From contig CAXXFH010000004.1 in the NCBI GenBank assembly GCA_963677085.2, forward strand, positions 5,394,001 through 5,458,000: a stretch of 64,000 nt of DNA. Direction: 5' to 3'. The number at the start of each line of letters is the position of its first letter. The first letter of the stretch is position 1. The notes beneath the pieces are model-generated. The model was not told the DNA's origin, made no database searches, and was given only the letters and a program-made list of their open reading frames with translations. Shown piece after piece: positions 1 to 7,761 of the stretch. A program made the translations under genes and the position numbers. Source of the DNA: G963677085 sp963677085 (GTDB lineage: Bacteria; Planctomycetota; Planctomycetia; Pirellulales; Thermoguttaceae).

Positions 1-209
1 ATCGCGTTCAAGCTGCCAGGGCCGTCGCCGAGCTTCCATGTCAGGCCGTCTTCGATTGTTGCTTCGCCTCCCAGTGTGCCGGCGTTCGCGGTCGTGGTTC
101 CCGAGCCTTCGGTCATTTGCAGATGAATGAGCATTTCGGCATTTGCTGCCGAGAGGCTCACCGGCAACAGGCAGGCCACCGCCATGCCAAGCCGAATCGA
201 GACAAACAT
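1..209 (-). CDS. Secreted LamG-like protein, N-terminal part only
   Basis: The reading frame runs leftward off the window edge, so only the first 69 codons are visible. It opens at the ATG at 209-207 with a basic start and hydrophobic stretch (LGMAVACLLPVSLS) ending in AANAE, a good signal peptide with an Ala-x-Ala cleavage site. The mature start, LIHLQMTEGSGTTTANAG, resembles the first strand of planctomycete LamG/concanavalin-like domains, where a '(W/H)(x)(x)(D/T)EGSGT' motif is usual. No clear Shine-Dalgarno sequence is visible. It is probably an exported surface protein; a C-terminal PEP-CTERM signal would lie outside the window. Function is otherwise unknown. Confidence 0.6.
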   Translation of the reverse strand, partial: MFVSIRLGMAVACLLPVSLSAANAEMLIHLQMTEGSGTTTANAGTLGGEATIEDGLTWKLGDGPGSLNA

Positions 210-239
210 GCCAGGGCTCCGTTTTCGTCGAATAAACGA

Positions 240-258
240 CCACGGCCAGAGGCCGTGG
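240..258. repeat. Terminal hairpin of IS200/IS605-type element (tnpA 3' side)
   Basis: CCACGGCC, loop AGA, GGCCGTGG: a perfect 8-bp stem with a 3-nt loop. It is identical in sequence and orientation to the copy at 858-876. Confidence 0.8.
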
Positions 259-328
259 TTTTAGGAAGGCCCCTCCGAAGGGGCCGAGAGCGTAGGGAAG
301 GCCCCGCTGGGGCCGCTAGGGTTAATTG

Positions 329-760
329 TTACTCGAAATCGAACTCGCGCTGGTCCAGGTTACGATCGCGCTGCTCTTGCTCGCGCACATAACGGCGGAT
401 CTGTTCCTCGTCCAGCCCGATGGTACTCACACAATAGCCGTCTGCCCAAAAGTGCAGGCCTGTCATTCGGCGATGTCGGAGCAATTCTCGATGAACACGC
501 ACCGCACTCTTCCCCTTGAGAAACCCGATCGTGTTGGAAACGCTGTATTTAGGCGGAATACTCAACACCATGTGGATATGATCCGGCATCGCGTGGCCCT
601 CCAGCAGGTTGATTCCCCGCTGACGGCAAAGCTCACGGAGGATTTCACCAATCTTGCCACGCATCCTTCCGAAGAACACCTTCTTGCGGTATTTTGGAAT
701 GATCACCACGTGGTACTTGCACTCCCACCTGACGTGCGACAAACTTCTCCAGTCTTGCAT
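329..760 (-). CDS. tnpA: IS200/IS605-type transposase TnpA (Y1, REP-associated-like fold)
   Basis: A 143-residue single-strand transposase (usual family length 130-155). The HUH motif is HIH at residues 61-63 inside MPDHIHMV, and the catalytic tyrosine is Tyr124 in IRRYVREQ, the helix position used in this family. Start chosen at the ATG at 760: GGAGAGAG lies seven bases upstream, whereas the ATG 21 bases further upstream has no comparable site. It cuts and joins single-stranded DNA at the hairpin ends described for the element. All expected catalytic residues are present, so the enzyme looks functional. The YVREQ context also fits the wider transposase_17 family, but the paired end hairpins favour a true IS. 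Confidence 0.9.
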   Translation of the reverse strand: MQDWRSLSHVRWECKYHVVIIPKYRKKVFFGRMRGKIGEILRELCRQRGINLLEGHAMPDHIHMVLSIPPKYSVSNTIGFLKGKSAVRVHRELLRHRRMTGLHFWADGYCVSTIGLDEEQIRRYVREQEQRDRNLDQREFDFE

Positions 761-857
761 GACTCTCTCTCCTTGCCCCAACGGGATTTCCCCAGGAGGG
801 AGAGTCTACACCATAATAAACCCCCTTCACCACGGATCGGTCCGAACCTCTTTGGGT

Positions 858-876
858 CCACGGCCAGAGGCCGTGG
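858..876. repeat. Terminal hairpin of IS200/IS605-type element (tnpA 5' side)
   Basis: The second copy of the 8-bp-stem palindrome, about 100 bases upstream of the tnpA start. The identity of the two ends suggests a recent or intact insertion. Confidence 0.8.
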
Positions 877-954
877 TTTTACGAGATAATAATATGGAAG
901 ATGATGGGTTGGGGGTGGAAAATACGTCGATTTAGACGGTCACGGTCGCGAACG

Positions 955-1722
955 TTAGCTGGCACTACGTCGCCGAGCGCCGAATCCGGCCAACCCCACA
1001 GCTCCCATTGCCAACAACAACCAGGTTGACGGCTCGGGAACCGCTGCGATGGCTTCCTCAGCCGTGGTGGCAAAAGCCACATTCGAAAATTCCCAACGGT
1101 TATTGCTGGCGTCCGACACGAATGCAAATAGATCGAACGAAGCGTCGCCGCTGGCGGTCTTCTTGTGTTCGGTTGTGTGATACGGTGTGCTTCCGGTAAT
1201 AGTCACCGCATCGTTTGAACTCGCGTTGAAGTCGATATGAACCAGAAAGGTCATCGGCAGGTTCGGGCTCACGTCGATCCGGTTGCTGAGGTCGGCATTA
1301 CCGGTCAGCGCGCCGAAAATGCTGTATGCATGGGCCGCCACGTTGTCGCCCACGCCGAGAACCTCGGTCGTGTCGCGGCTGATCAGACCGCCACCCCGGG
1401 CACCGCTGGGGCTTGTTAGGCCACCAACCGCACCTGGGGGATCGGGCATGTAGGTTGCACCGCCTTCGCGGTCGAGGGGTCGGGCGATAAAAGCGTAGTA
1501 AAGGTCGCCGTCGATCGTTCCGCCTCCGACCGTACTGGAGGTTGCGTCCCATAGGCCCGCGGTCGTGAAAGCTGCCGTATCGAGGGTAAGGTCAATACGA
1601 TCTTCACTACCCAGCGGTGTAGTTATTCCGCCAGGGCCTACTTGAATCAGCTCGGCGTTGGCTGTTGCCCAGGAGAAAGCAATCCAAGCGAAGCCAGTGG
1701 TCACGGTTAGGACTTTGTTCAT
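955..1722 (-). CDS. PEP-CTERM exported protein
   Basis: A 255-residue secreted protein. It has an N-terminal signal peptide (residues 1-24, ending ATANAE) and ends with the tripartite PEP-CTERM signal: VPEPSTW, a hydrophobic segment LLLAMGAVGLAGFG, then ARRR. In this system the C-terminus is recognised by an exosortase/EpsH-type enzyme; none is encoded in the window. The start is the ATG at 1722, preceded by AGGGGAGATACCACG; an upstream extension lacks a ribosome site and would bury the signal peptide. The central part is Gly/Thr-rich and beta-strand-like and I recognise no catalytic family. It lies 174 bases downstream of the FecR gene and in the same direction, so it may belong to that sigma/FecR unit. 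Confidence 0.8.
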   Translation of the reverse strand: MNKVLTVTTGFAWIAFSWATANAELIQVGPGGITTPLGSEDRIDLTLDTAAFTTAGLWDATSSTVGGGTIDGDLYYAFIARPLDREGGATYMPDPPGAVGGLTSPSGARGGGLISRDTTEVLGVGDNVAAHAYSIFGALTGNADLSNRIDVSPNLPMTFLVHIDFNASSNDAVTITGSTPYHTTEHKKTASGDASFDLFAFVSDASNNRWEFSNVAFATTAEEAIAAVPEPSTWLLLAMGAVGLAGFGARRRSAS

Positions 1723-1896
1723 CGTGGTATCTCCCCTTTCGGACTCGTTCGTGTGCTTGCGATAAGAGCACGTCTTGATAGATTTCAGCAGCGTACGCCG
1801 AGTACGCGACTGTTCGTGTTGGTTGTTGGGCATGCTTGTTCTCGTAGCGTATGTGGTTTGTCCATTTCGTGTGGTCGTGTTCGGGGGCAAACCTTG

Positions 1897-3681
1897 TTAT
1901 CGTTTGTCTGCCTGTTCGATGGGCGGAGGCAATACGGATTCGGCTGTCAGCCCGATACGCAACTCGTCCCAGCTCATCGCCGGGATGTCGGAAGCGAGAC
2001 GGATGCGATCAAAAACAAAGTCACCCACGTCATCCAAGACGGCGTCGGGCGTAACCGACCGCAGGCTTCTGTCGTCAAGCGGCGGATTCACGTACAACGA
2101 CGCTCGTTCGTTCGACTCCGCAGCGCCCTTGCCGAATTCGATTCGCACGACTAACAGGGCGCATTCCGTGGTGCTTATACGACTATGAACGTCTCCGCCT
2201 GGTTTGGCTTCCAAGGCCCAGGTATCTTCGCCAAACGCCCGATCGCCGATGAAGAAGACCTCTCGGGGGCCGTCGAAAAGGGAAAGCCCTCCCCATCGTC
2301 CTTCCTGGCTGGTGCGTTGTCCGATTACCGAAAGCCAGACTTCCTGACCCTCCGCTCCGATCTTGTTTTCGGTTTTGCTGCTCAACAAAGCAGGTGGCAC
2401 AACGCGGGTTACGTTGATCGAGCGATACGATGCCGGAAGGTCACTGCCCGTTTGCAGACGACCGCCTGCGGAACGCAGTATTTCGGTCTCTCGCTGATAC
2501 GAAAGTCCTGGCTCCAGGACGTCGTTAGCGCCTTGCCAGGGGCCGAGCCATCCGTAGCCGCCGTTGAACGTGTGCAAAACCCTGCGGCCTGGAGGGTAAT
2601 TGAAGTTTTCTACGGCGATTTGTTCAGGATGTTCTGGGACGCTCTGTGTCGAGGGAGGGACGATGCCGTGCGAAAACCCATCGAGCGAACTGGCGAATCT
2701 TTGCGGAGCAACAAGTGAGTTCACCACGCGAAGGGCCTCGTCGGCATTCAACAGAAACTGCTGTGGCTCGGCCGTATTTGACGGGACTTGCACTTCGACA
2801 AGACCTTCGAAAACGTGAATTTCCGTAGTGCCGTTGCTATCGACATCGATTCCAAATCGCGTGCCAAGGTCCGAGACCGTGACCGTGGGCGTTTCCACCG
2901 CGAAACCCGTGGCCTTTTCCGGCACCGTGGCTACCAGCTTGCCGACGTCGAGTTGCCCGGCGTTCTCGGCGGCCAGAATGAAGGTTGCCGGTCCCTCCAA
3001 AATCAGGCGGGCGCCCGACTGGTAGGTGATTTCCAGCAAGCCCGACTGCACTTCGAGCCGTTGGCCCTCGACAAGATGCATCGGCTCGGCAGGTTTTTTG
3101 GCGTCGTTTGCCCAGACACAATTCTGTGTAGCCGTCAGTGACGCAACCACATTGGCGGCCGTGTTGGCATTGACGGAGTGAGACGCCGTTTGACTTGAAT
3201 CGGGAGCAATCCATTGGTAGAAACCGAGCCAGAAAAGAAGCGTCAATGCGGAAGCCACCACGAAGAAACGCCCGGGATGCTTCCGCCAGTGAATCGACTC
3301 CGCCAGCCGCGCGACCGAGGCGAAGACGGTCGCCGTAGACTGTGTCTGTTGCTCGGCGGACGGCGGCTCGGTGGGCGCAGGATGTTTGACTGGTCCGGCC
3401 GCCTGCCCCAGGTCGGCCAGATGACAGGAGTCCAAATGGCTGTGATGTCGTTCGGCAGGATCCTGTTCGACCGAGTGGGATTGCGGCAACGGCAGACTCT
3501 GCGGAGCAAAGGTCCATTCCAAGGCCGTGTGGACGCTGAGCATTCTGCGGTAGAGAACCCGGGCTTCGAGGCTATCGCTGAGGAGTTGCGTAAGCTCATC
3601 GCGTTGGGGTTGGTTCAAACCGTTGTCGAACAATTCCTTGAGCAACGGCTTCAATCGTTCTTCGATTTGGTGGGACTTCAT
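1897..3681 (-). CDS. FecR-domain membrane protein with LamG-like C-terminus
   Basis: A 594-residue protein. Residues 1-60 are helical and cytoplasmic (MKSHQIEERLKPLLKELFDN), fitting an anti-sigma-like segment; residues 139-157 form one membrane helix (VVASALTLLFWLGFYQW); residues about 190-330 are a FecR domain (GARLILEGPATFIL, GFAVETPTVTVSDLGTRFG); the rest is a jelly-roll of the type seen in planctomycete surface proteins (FNYPPGRRVLHTFNGGYGW). FecR-family proteins sense outside the membrane and control a partner ECF sigma factor. Its ATG overlaps the stop of the sigma gene at 3681 (TGATG), so the two are translationally coupled. The LamG-like end probably makes it a glycan or surface sensor; ligand unknown. 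Confidence 0.8.
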   Translation of the reverse strand: MKSHQIEERLKPLLKELFDNGLNQPQRDELTQLLSDSLEARVLYRRMLSVHTALEWTFAPQSLPLPQSHSVEQDPAERHHSHLDSCHLADLGQAAGPVKHPAPTEPPSAEQQTQSTATVFASVARLAESIHWRKHPGRFFVVASALTLLFWLGFYQWIAPDSSQTASHSVNANTAANVVASLTATQNCVWANDAKKPAEPMHLVEGQRLEVQSGLLEITYQSGARLILEGPATFILAAENAGQLDVGKLVATVPEKATGFAVETPTVTVSDLGTRFGIDVDSNGTTEIHVFEGLVEVQVPSNTAEPQQFLLNADEALRVVNSLVAPQRFASSLDGFSHGIVPPSTQSVPEHPEQIAVENFNYPPGRRVLHTFNGGYGWLGPWQGANDVLEPGLSYQRETEILRSAGGRLQTGSDLPASYRSINVTRVVPPALLSSKTENKIGAEGQEVWLSVIGQRTSQEGRWGGLSLFDGPREVFFIGDRAFGEDTWALEAKPGGDVHSRISTTECALLVVRIEFGKGAAESNERASLYVNPPLDDRSLRSVTPDAVLDDVGDFVFDRIRLASDIPAMSWDELRIGLTAESVLPPPIEQADKR

Positions 3682-4199
3682 CAGGCAGGCCCTTCCGCGG
3701 CAAGGCTCTTTTCGATGCAGCGCATCAGAGTGGAGCGAATGCGATACAGGGCCTGGGAAATCGCTCCCGTCGAGCGTCCCACTTCTTCGGCGATGCGGCC
3801 CGGTTTGAGGCCGCCGGCGTAGCGTTTTTCCAGCAGGGTTCGGTCTTTGGCCGAGAGTTTCTCCAGGCAGTTGCCCAATGCCCGAAGCGGCTGGTCTTCG
3901 GCGTCGAGAATTTCGCTGCCTTCTTCGGCAAGCTGTTCGACGAGCGAGTCGTTCAGATATAGGCGGTCGCGCTGTTGACGCTTACGGTGGGCCAGCACTT
4001 CGAAGTAGGCAATGCGAGCCGCCCAAGCGCCGAAATTCCCGCTCGGATCGTACTCTCCCTGTTTTTCCAGCAACACCACATTGGCCTGCTGCAAGACATC
4101 CTTGGCCTCTGCCGTGGAGGGCAGCAACGAAAGGATGTACGTATACAGCGGTCGCTGTACGTCCACGAGCTTTCGGACGAATTCCTGCTGCTGGTCCAT
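3681..4199 (-). CDS. ECF-type RNA polymerase sigma factor (planctomycete class)
   Basis: A 172-residue sigma-70 family protein. Region 2 is at about residues 10-80 (LYTYILSLLPSTAEAKDVLQQANVVLLEK, then FGAWAARIAYFEVL) and region 4, a helix-turn-helix, at about 110-165 (LSAKDRTLLEKRYAGGLKPGRIAEEVGRSTGAISQALYRIRS, residues partly listed). The ATG at 4199 has no obvious Shine-Dalgarno. Its stop overlaps the start of the FecR-domain gene. The pairing with a FecR/LamG membrane protein is typical of planctomycetes and implies membrane-controlled activity. Its target promoters cannot be read from this window, but the downstream PEP-CTERM gene is the nearest candidate. Confidence 0.88.
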   Translation of the reverse strand: MDQQQEFVRKLVDVQRPLYTYILSLLPSTAEAKDVLQQANVVLLEKQGEYDPSGNFGAWAARIAYFEVLAHRKRQQRDRLYLNDSLVEQLAEEGSEILDAEDQPLRALGNCLEKLSAKDRTLLEKRYAGGLKPGRIAEEVGRSTGAISQALYRIRSTLMRCIEKSLAAEGPA

Positions 4200-4430
4200 T
4201 GGGTGTATGGCGACTAGCCTTGAAGAGGGTGCTTGAGCGGAGGCAGAGGGAATGCACAGCGCATCTCCCTCTATTATTCAGCGCGGAAGACACGTTTCTC
4301 AGGGCAAGAATGGAGAAAAAAGAGAGAAAAGGAGGGGAGAGGCAGGACGGCGGGAGATCCAAGCCGCGAAATACCCTAATGCGTGACAGTACGACCGCAA
4401 TCGAATAGGGGATACCGACTTTTGAACGGC

Positions 4431-4470
4431 CCGCTCTCGTTGCTCGCATGCTAGCGAGCAACGAGAGCGG
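4431..4470. repeat. Perfect 17-bp hairpin
   Basis: CCGCTCTCGTTGCTCGC, loop ATGCTA, then the exact reverse complement. It lies about 345 bases downstream of the lipoprotein gene stop. Neither strand has a T-run after the stem, so it is not a classical intrinsic terminator. Confidence 0.75.
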
Positions 4471-4690
4471 AAATTGCAGAGTAAGACACTAAAACGTGGT
4501 GTGACGAGGATAAGGCGGCTGCGCAGCCAACCGGCGTGCAGATAGACAGCGGCGAATTCCGACGCGTGAGGTCTGGAACGCCACCAGCCACAAGGCATAT
4601 GGCAAGCACCCTGTCGGTAGCCAAGCGACGGCACCAATCCCCGAGTTGCCACCCATCGCGGGGCAAAAATTACTTCCCCTTTTGCATACG

Positions 4691-4718
4691 CGTCATCCTG
4701 AGCGAAGCGAAGGATCTG
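4691..4718. repeat. Short extragenic repeat-like sequence
   Basis: The motif CATCCTGAGCGAAGCGAAGG is one I recall seeing outside genes in many unrelated genomes. Only one copy was noticed here; identification is from memory. Confidence 0.35.
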
Positions 4719-4815
4719 CCCGAAATTCAAAGAACATTCTTCACTTCACTTTACTTCACTTCCAATGACAAACCCGGAAGAAATTTTTGCGTCGTTCCTA
4801 TGGAGAAGGCGAGAG

Positions 4816-5451
4816 CTAGCGCGACGACAGTGCGAAGTTGGCATCGTTTTGGCTGCCGTCGATATTCATTTGCAGCGAACTGGCGACGTTGTGTTTCTCC
4901 GGTACGATCGGTTCATGGATTTCGACCAAAGGGCTCGTTGGAACCGGTTTTCTCGTAGTGACGCTTTTCTGGGATTTTGAATCCATGAATCTCAACCCGT
5001 CGGGAACCCGATGGCCTCCCTCAACACGAGTGACCTTTGGCAACGCGACAATAAACGGAAATTCAACGTTTGTGTGTTGGTGTCGATCTGGCGGATCAGG
5101 TTGGTGTGTGTTAAATCGGGCTGGTACGATCTGCTTGTTGACGTTGACCAAAGGACTGGTAGGATCGTTGGGGATCGTGTGCTCCTGGCCTGTTTTGCGG
5201 TATCCTTGAATACTTACAGACTTTGTTCCGGGATAGGTCTTCACCCAATATCGCCCGCCGTTGATGATGGTTCCAGCTGTGGGCCCTGAACCCTCGGCTG
5301 GAGAGAAGTTGATCGTACCCGTTTCGATCGGTTTACCGTCGAGTGTAACTTCGCCCTGGATCTCCAGTAAACCGCCAGAACAACCATTCAGGAACAACAA
5401 ATACCCTATGATACCTAGCCAGCAGTGCATGCGCCCGGTTGAAATTGTCAT
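4816..5451 (-). CDS. Carboxypeptidase-regulatory-like lipoprotein
   Basis: About 211 residues. A signal with lipobox FLNGC near residues 20-24 places it in a membrane as a lipoprotein. The body opens with GEVTLDGKPIETGTINFSP, the usual start of the small planctomycete transthyretin/carboxypeptidase-regulatory-like proteins, which normally end in a motif like 'IPxKYNxxSxL'. Here that end occurs twice: TSPLVNVNKQIVPARFN and TSPLVEIHEPIVPEKHN, so the tail has been duplicated. The start is uncertain: ATG at 5451 is chosen for its basic n-region; 5511 and 5430 are alternatives and none has a ribosome site. It follows a DUF1559 gene, the usual gene order for this family. Molecular role unknown. Confidence 0.7.
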   Translation of the reverse strand: MTISTGRMHCWLGIIGYLLFLNGCSGGLLEIQGEVTLDGKPIETGTINFSPAEGSGPTAGTIINGGRYWVKTYPGTKSVSIQGYRKTGQEHTIPNDPTSPLVNVNKQIVPARFNTHQPDPPDRHQHTNVEFPFIVALPKVTRVEGGHRVPDGLRFMDSKSQKSVTTRKPVPTSPLVEIHEPIVPEKHNVASSLQMNIDGSQNDANFALSSR

Positions 5452-5580
5452 GGCAAGTTTCGTGTTTCGGGTAAAAGATTGGACAAATGACGATATGGAT
5501 GTTGCCATCATCAGATGGGGGTTTCGCCATCAGTGTAACCGGGTTCTCTGTGCTGGCCCATGATTCAAGGCCCTGTCTTG

Positions 5581-6519
5581 TCAGAGTTGGATGTCGATGA
5601 CCTCGTGGCCCCGCGTCGAGCCTAATGCCTTCCATGTAACAAGGTCGATCGAGTCGTTGATGAAGTGAACCGAGCCGTCGCCAAACAGCACATTGACCCC
5701 GCCTGGGTGATGGCTCCGCGCCTGCAGATAGGTTTTATTTCCGAGTTGGCATGGCGCGGGCTGCTGAGCATTGACACATCGAGTCGAGTCGACCCCGGAA
5801 TTGGGTGTGAAAAGGGTCATGTACTGGGCCGCTGACTGGTCGTCATTCATTACATCGCCGCGAAAGTCGAAGGCTTCGTCCGCGAGTGCCTTGAGCGTCT
5901 CCGACATAAACATCGTGTTTGAAATGCCGTCGCGGATGTCGGTGAGTTGATACTGCTTGTTCATGCTGAACGGGGCACCTTTGAAATCGGATTCTGTTTG
6001 GCGAAAGCTGCCGTTACCCCAATTCACCAGATAGTTGCCGCGTTGGCGATAATATCTATCGGCTTTCCAAATTCCCTGAATGTCGCTGGGACAGTTGTAG
6101 AGCGCAACGCCAGCAACAACACAGGAACGGTTTTCATCGTTAAAAAAATTGTAGTCGAAATCGTACTGATTGTAGAGCGCCTGTTGCTCAATATAAGGCC
6201 ACAGTGCAATGATCCAGGTTTGCCGTCGACTGGCCCCCGGGCCGCCGACGTTAGCACTGGCCGGTACACTTCTGCCAGGACGATCACCCGTTCCCAGAAT
6301 CGCGGATCCGGAAAGTGTGCCATAGGGAAAATACCTAAAGTTGTTCTCGTAGAGCTGCATTCCCAAGCCCCATTGCTTGAGATTATTGCTGCACTGTAGG
6401 CATCGCGCAGCCTCTCGGGCGGACTGCACTGCTGGCAACAATAAAGCAATTAGGATACCGATGATCGCTATCACGACCAGAAGTTCCACCAAGGTAAAAC
6501 CGAGACGTCCTTTACACAT
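5581..6519 (-). CDS. DUF1559 protein with prepilin-type N-terminus
   Basis: A 312-residue protein. A short basic leader MCKGRLG is followed by FTLVELLVVIAIIGILIALLLPAV, the type IV pilin/pseudopilin methylation and membrane segment, then the DUF1559 body (QSAREAARCLQCSNNLKQWGLGM) and the closing motif VLFGDGSVHFINDSID. Start at ATG 6519, with AAGGGA eight bases upstream. It begins 10 bases after the stop of the LamG-PEP-CTERM gene and is followed by the lipoprotein gene, so the three likely form one leftward transcript. DUF1559 proteins are greatly expanded in planctomycetes; they are thought to be surface or pseudopilus components, but the role is not established. Confidence 0.88.
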   Translation of the reverse strand: MCKGRLGFTLVELLVVIAIIGILIALLLPAVQSAREAARCLQCSNNLKQWGLGMQLYENNFRYFPYGTLSGSAILGTGDRPGRSVPASANVGGPGASRRQTWIIALWPYIEQQALYNQYDFDYNFFNDENRSCVVAGVALYNCPSDIQGIWKADRYYRQRGNYLVNWGNGSFRQTESDFKGAPFSMNKQYQLTDIRDGISNTMFMSETLKALADEAFDFRGDVMNDDQSAAQYMTLFTPNSGVDSTRCVNAQQPAPCQLGNKTYLQARSHHPGGVNVLFGDGSVHFINDSIDLVTWKALGSTRGHEVIDIQL

Positions 6520-6529
6520 GGCATCCCTT

Positions 6530-7471
6530 TCACTTTTGGAAATCAACCGGCGTCGAGCCAATGGCTGGGCTAGACAAACACACACGGCGACAGAGCCGTC
6601 GGTAAAGAAGGCCTAGCCCCACCAACGCAACGCTCACCATGGTCCAAACGTGTGGTTCAGGTACCACATTGTCCCACGTAACGTCGTACTTCTGGTTCAA
6701 GTAGGCGCCAACTTCGTCCAGTTCAGTGGAGTTCAGAGACTTCTGAAACAGGAGAATCTCTGCGATATCGCCTCTCCAATATTCGGAACCGGAGCGTGCC
6801 GCGCCGACGACGATGCCTTCGTTGTAAGCCTGTGGTGTTCCAGTGATCAAGTCCGCGTTGCCGGTAAGCGTACCATTGAGATACCAAGTCCAATCGGATT
6901 CGCTTACCGACGGAATCACATAGGCATGTGCATGCCAACCCGTGTCAAGAGAGTTGGCTTCGCCAAAAGTACTGTATTGGTTCGGTGCCCATGCCCAAAA
7001 CGACGATGCGGAAGTGCCATAGCTTGTGCCGGTTCCCTGTTGTCCGAATGCGATCTTGCTATCCCCTCCACCGAACCAACCACGGATGCTTGCCGCGTCA
7101 CTACTTTTGACCACGCTGAAGATCGTAAAACCCAGTGCGGGGTTGTAGCTAGCGTTGATTAGGTTTTCCGCACCGGAAAACCGCAATGCTGGCTGGCCAT
7201 TGACGACACTCGTCACGTAGTCGGGCATCTTGCTGCTCATCGTCTGGGTGACGTTATGCGAATTGCCGCTTTGATCCTGCCACGTGGCGATTTCCGTAGC
7301 ATCGAAGCCGGTTTCACCGGGAGCCCTGCCCGAGCTGTCGAGCACGCCTACATCGGCTTTGAGCCAGAGTTGAAGAGTCGGATCAGCTAAAATGTCAGCA
7401 AATGCTGGGACTGCCAAGCCTGGGAAGAAGGCCACCAAGACAAATCCGAACACCCAGTTACCACAACTCAT
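6530..7471 (-). CDS. LamG-like PEP-CTERM protein
   Basis: A 313-residue secreted protein. Signal peptide is residues 1-26 (FGFVLVAFFPGLAVPAFA). The body is a concanavalin-like lectin/glucanase fold (LQLWLKADVGVLDSSG, ATWQDQSGNSHNVTQ, PALRFSG, EYWRGDIAEILLFQKSLNSTELDEVGAYLNQKY). The PEP-CTERM signal VPEPHVW plus hydrophobic helix and YRRLCRR is followed by about 16 further residues, which is unusual because the Arg cluster normally ends the protein. The ATG at 7471 has AGAAGGAG six bases upstream; a TTG further upstream lies inside that site. First gene of the DUF1559/lipoprotein operon. Probably binds a polysaccharide or cell-surface component. Confidence 0.82.
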   Translation of the reverse strand: MSCGNWVFGFVLVAFFPGLAVPAFADILADPTLQLWLKADVGVLDSSGRAPGETGFDATEIATWQDQSGNSHNVTQTMSSKMPDYVTSVVNGQPALRFSGAENLINASYNPALGFTIFSVVKSSDAASIRGWFGGGDSKIAFGQQGTGTSYGTSASSFWAWAPNQYSTFGEANSLDTGWHAHAYVIPSVSESDWTWYLNGTLTGNADLITGTPQAYNEGIVVGAARSGSEYWRGDIAEILLFQKSLNSTELDEVGAYLNQKYDVTWDNVVPEPHVWTMVSVALVGLGLLYRRLCRRVCLSSPAIGSTPVDFQK

Positions 7472-7761
7472 AACAATTCTCCTTCTCAAAAAGACGCCGC
7501 TGACGGCTCCCTGGGGCCACCCGAGGAATTCGTTCGCTCAACGGCACAATTGGCGTTAGTGTCTGGCACTCTACGTGTTGGTAGGAATCCGAGGCACGGT
7601 GAACTATACGGCTATTACAGTTCATCCGACGTCGTATTACCTATACCGTGTCAGATGGCAACTTATCATATATGTTACAGACTTCTTCCGCCCTGTCAAT
7701 CGATTGCGCGGGTTTTTGGGGACAATCGGGCAGAAATATCAGGCGGCCCGGCAGAGGGGCG

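Larger units (their letters stand above)
240..876 (-). mobile_element. IS200/IS605-type element with terminal palindromes
   Basis: A single-gene element carrying a Y1 transposase. The same 19-base palindrome, CCACGGCCAGAGGCCGTGG, lies at both ends (240-258 and 858-876), each followed by TTTTA. Terminal imperfect or perfect hairpins, not inverted repeats, are the hallmark of IS200/IS605 single-strand transposition. Two more hairpins lie between the tnpA stop and the 240 end: 268-285 (GGCCCCT/AGGGGCC) and 300-314 (GGCCCC/GGGGCC); these may be the transposase terminator. No tnpB gene is present. The exact cleavage tetranucleotides cannot be fixed by eye, so the limits given are those of the palindromes. 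Confidence 0.8.
4200..4815. other. Intergenic stretch with hairpin and extragenic repeat
   Basis: No convincing gene. It holds a perfect 17-bp-stem hairpin (4431-4470) and a short sequence at 4691-4718 (CGTCATCCTGAGCGAAGCGA...) that I recall as a common extragenic motif in many bacteria. It separates the sigma gene start from the end of the lipoprotein gene, both leftward. Confidence 0.6.

Noticed and set aside
4299..4730. Possible small gene in the 4.2-4.8 kb gap
   Set aside because: The frame runs across a hairpin and an extragenic repeat, and composition is unlike the neighbouring genes.
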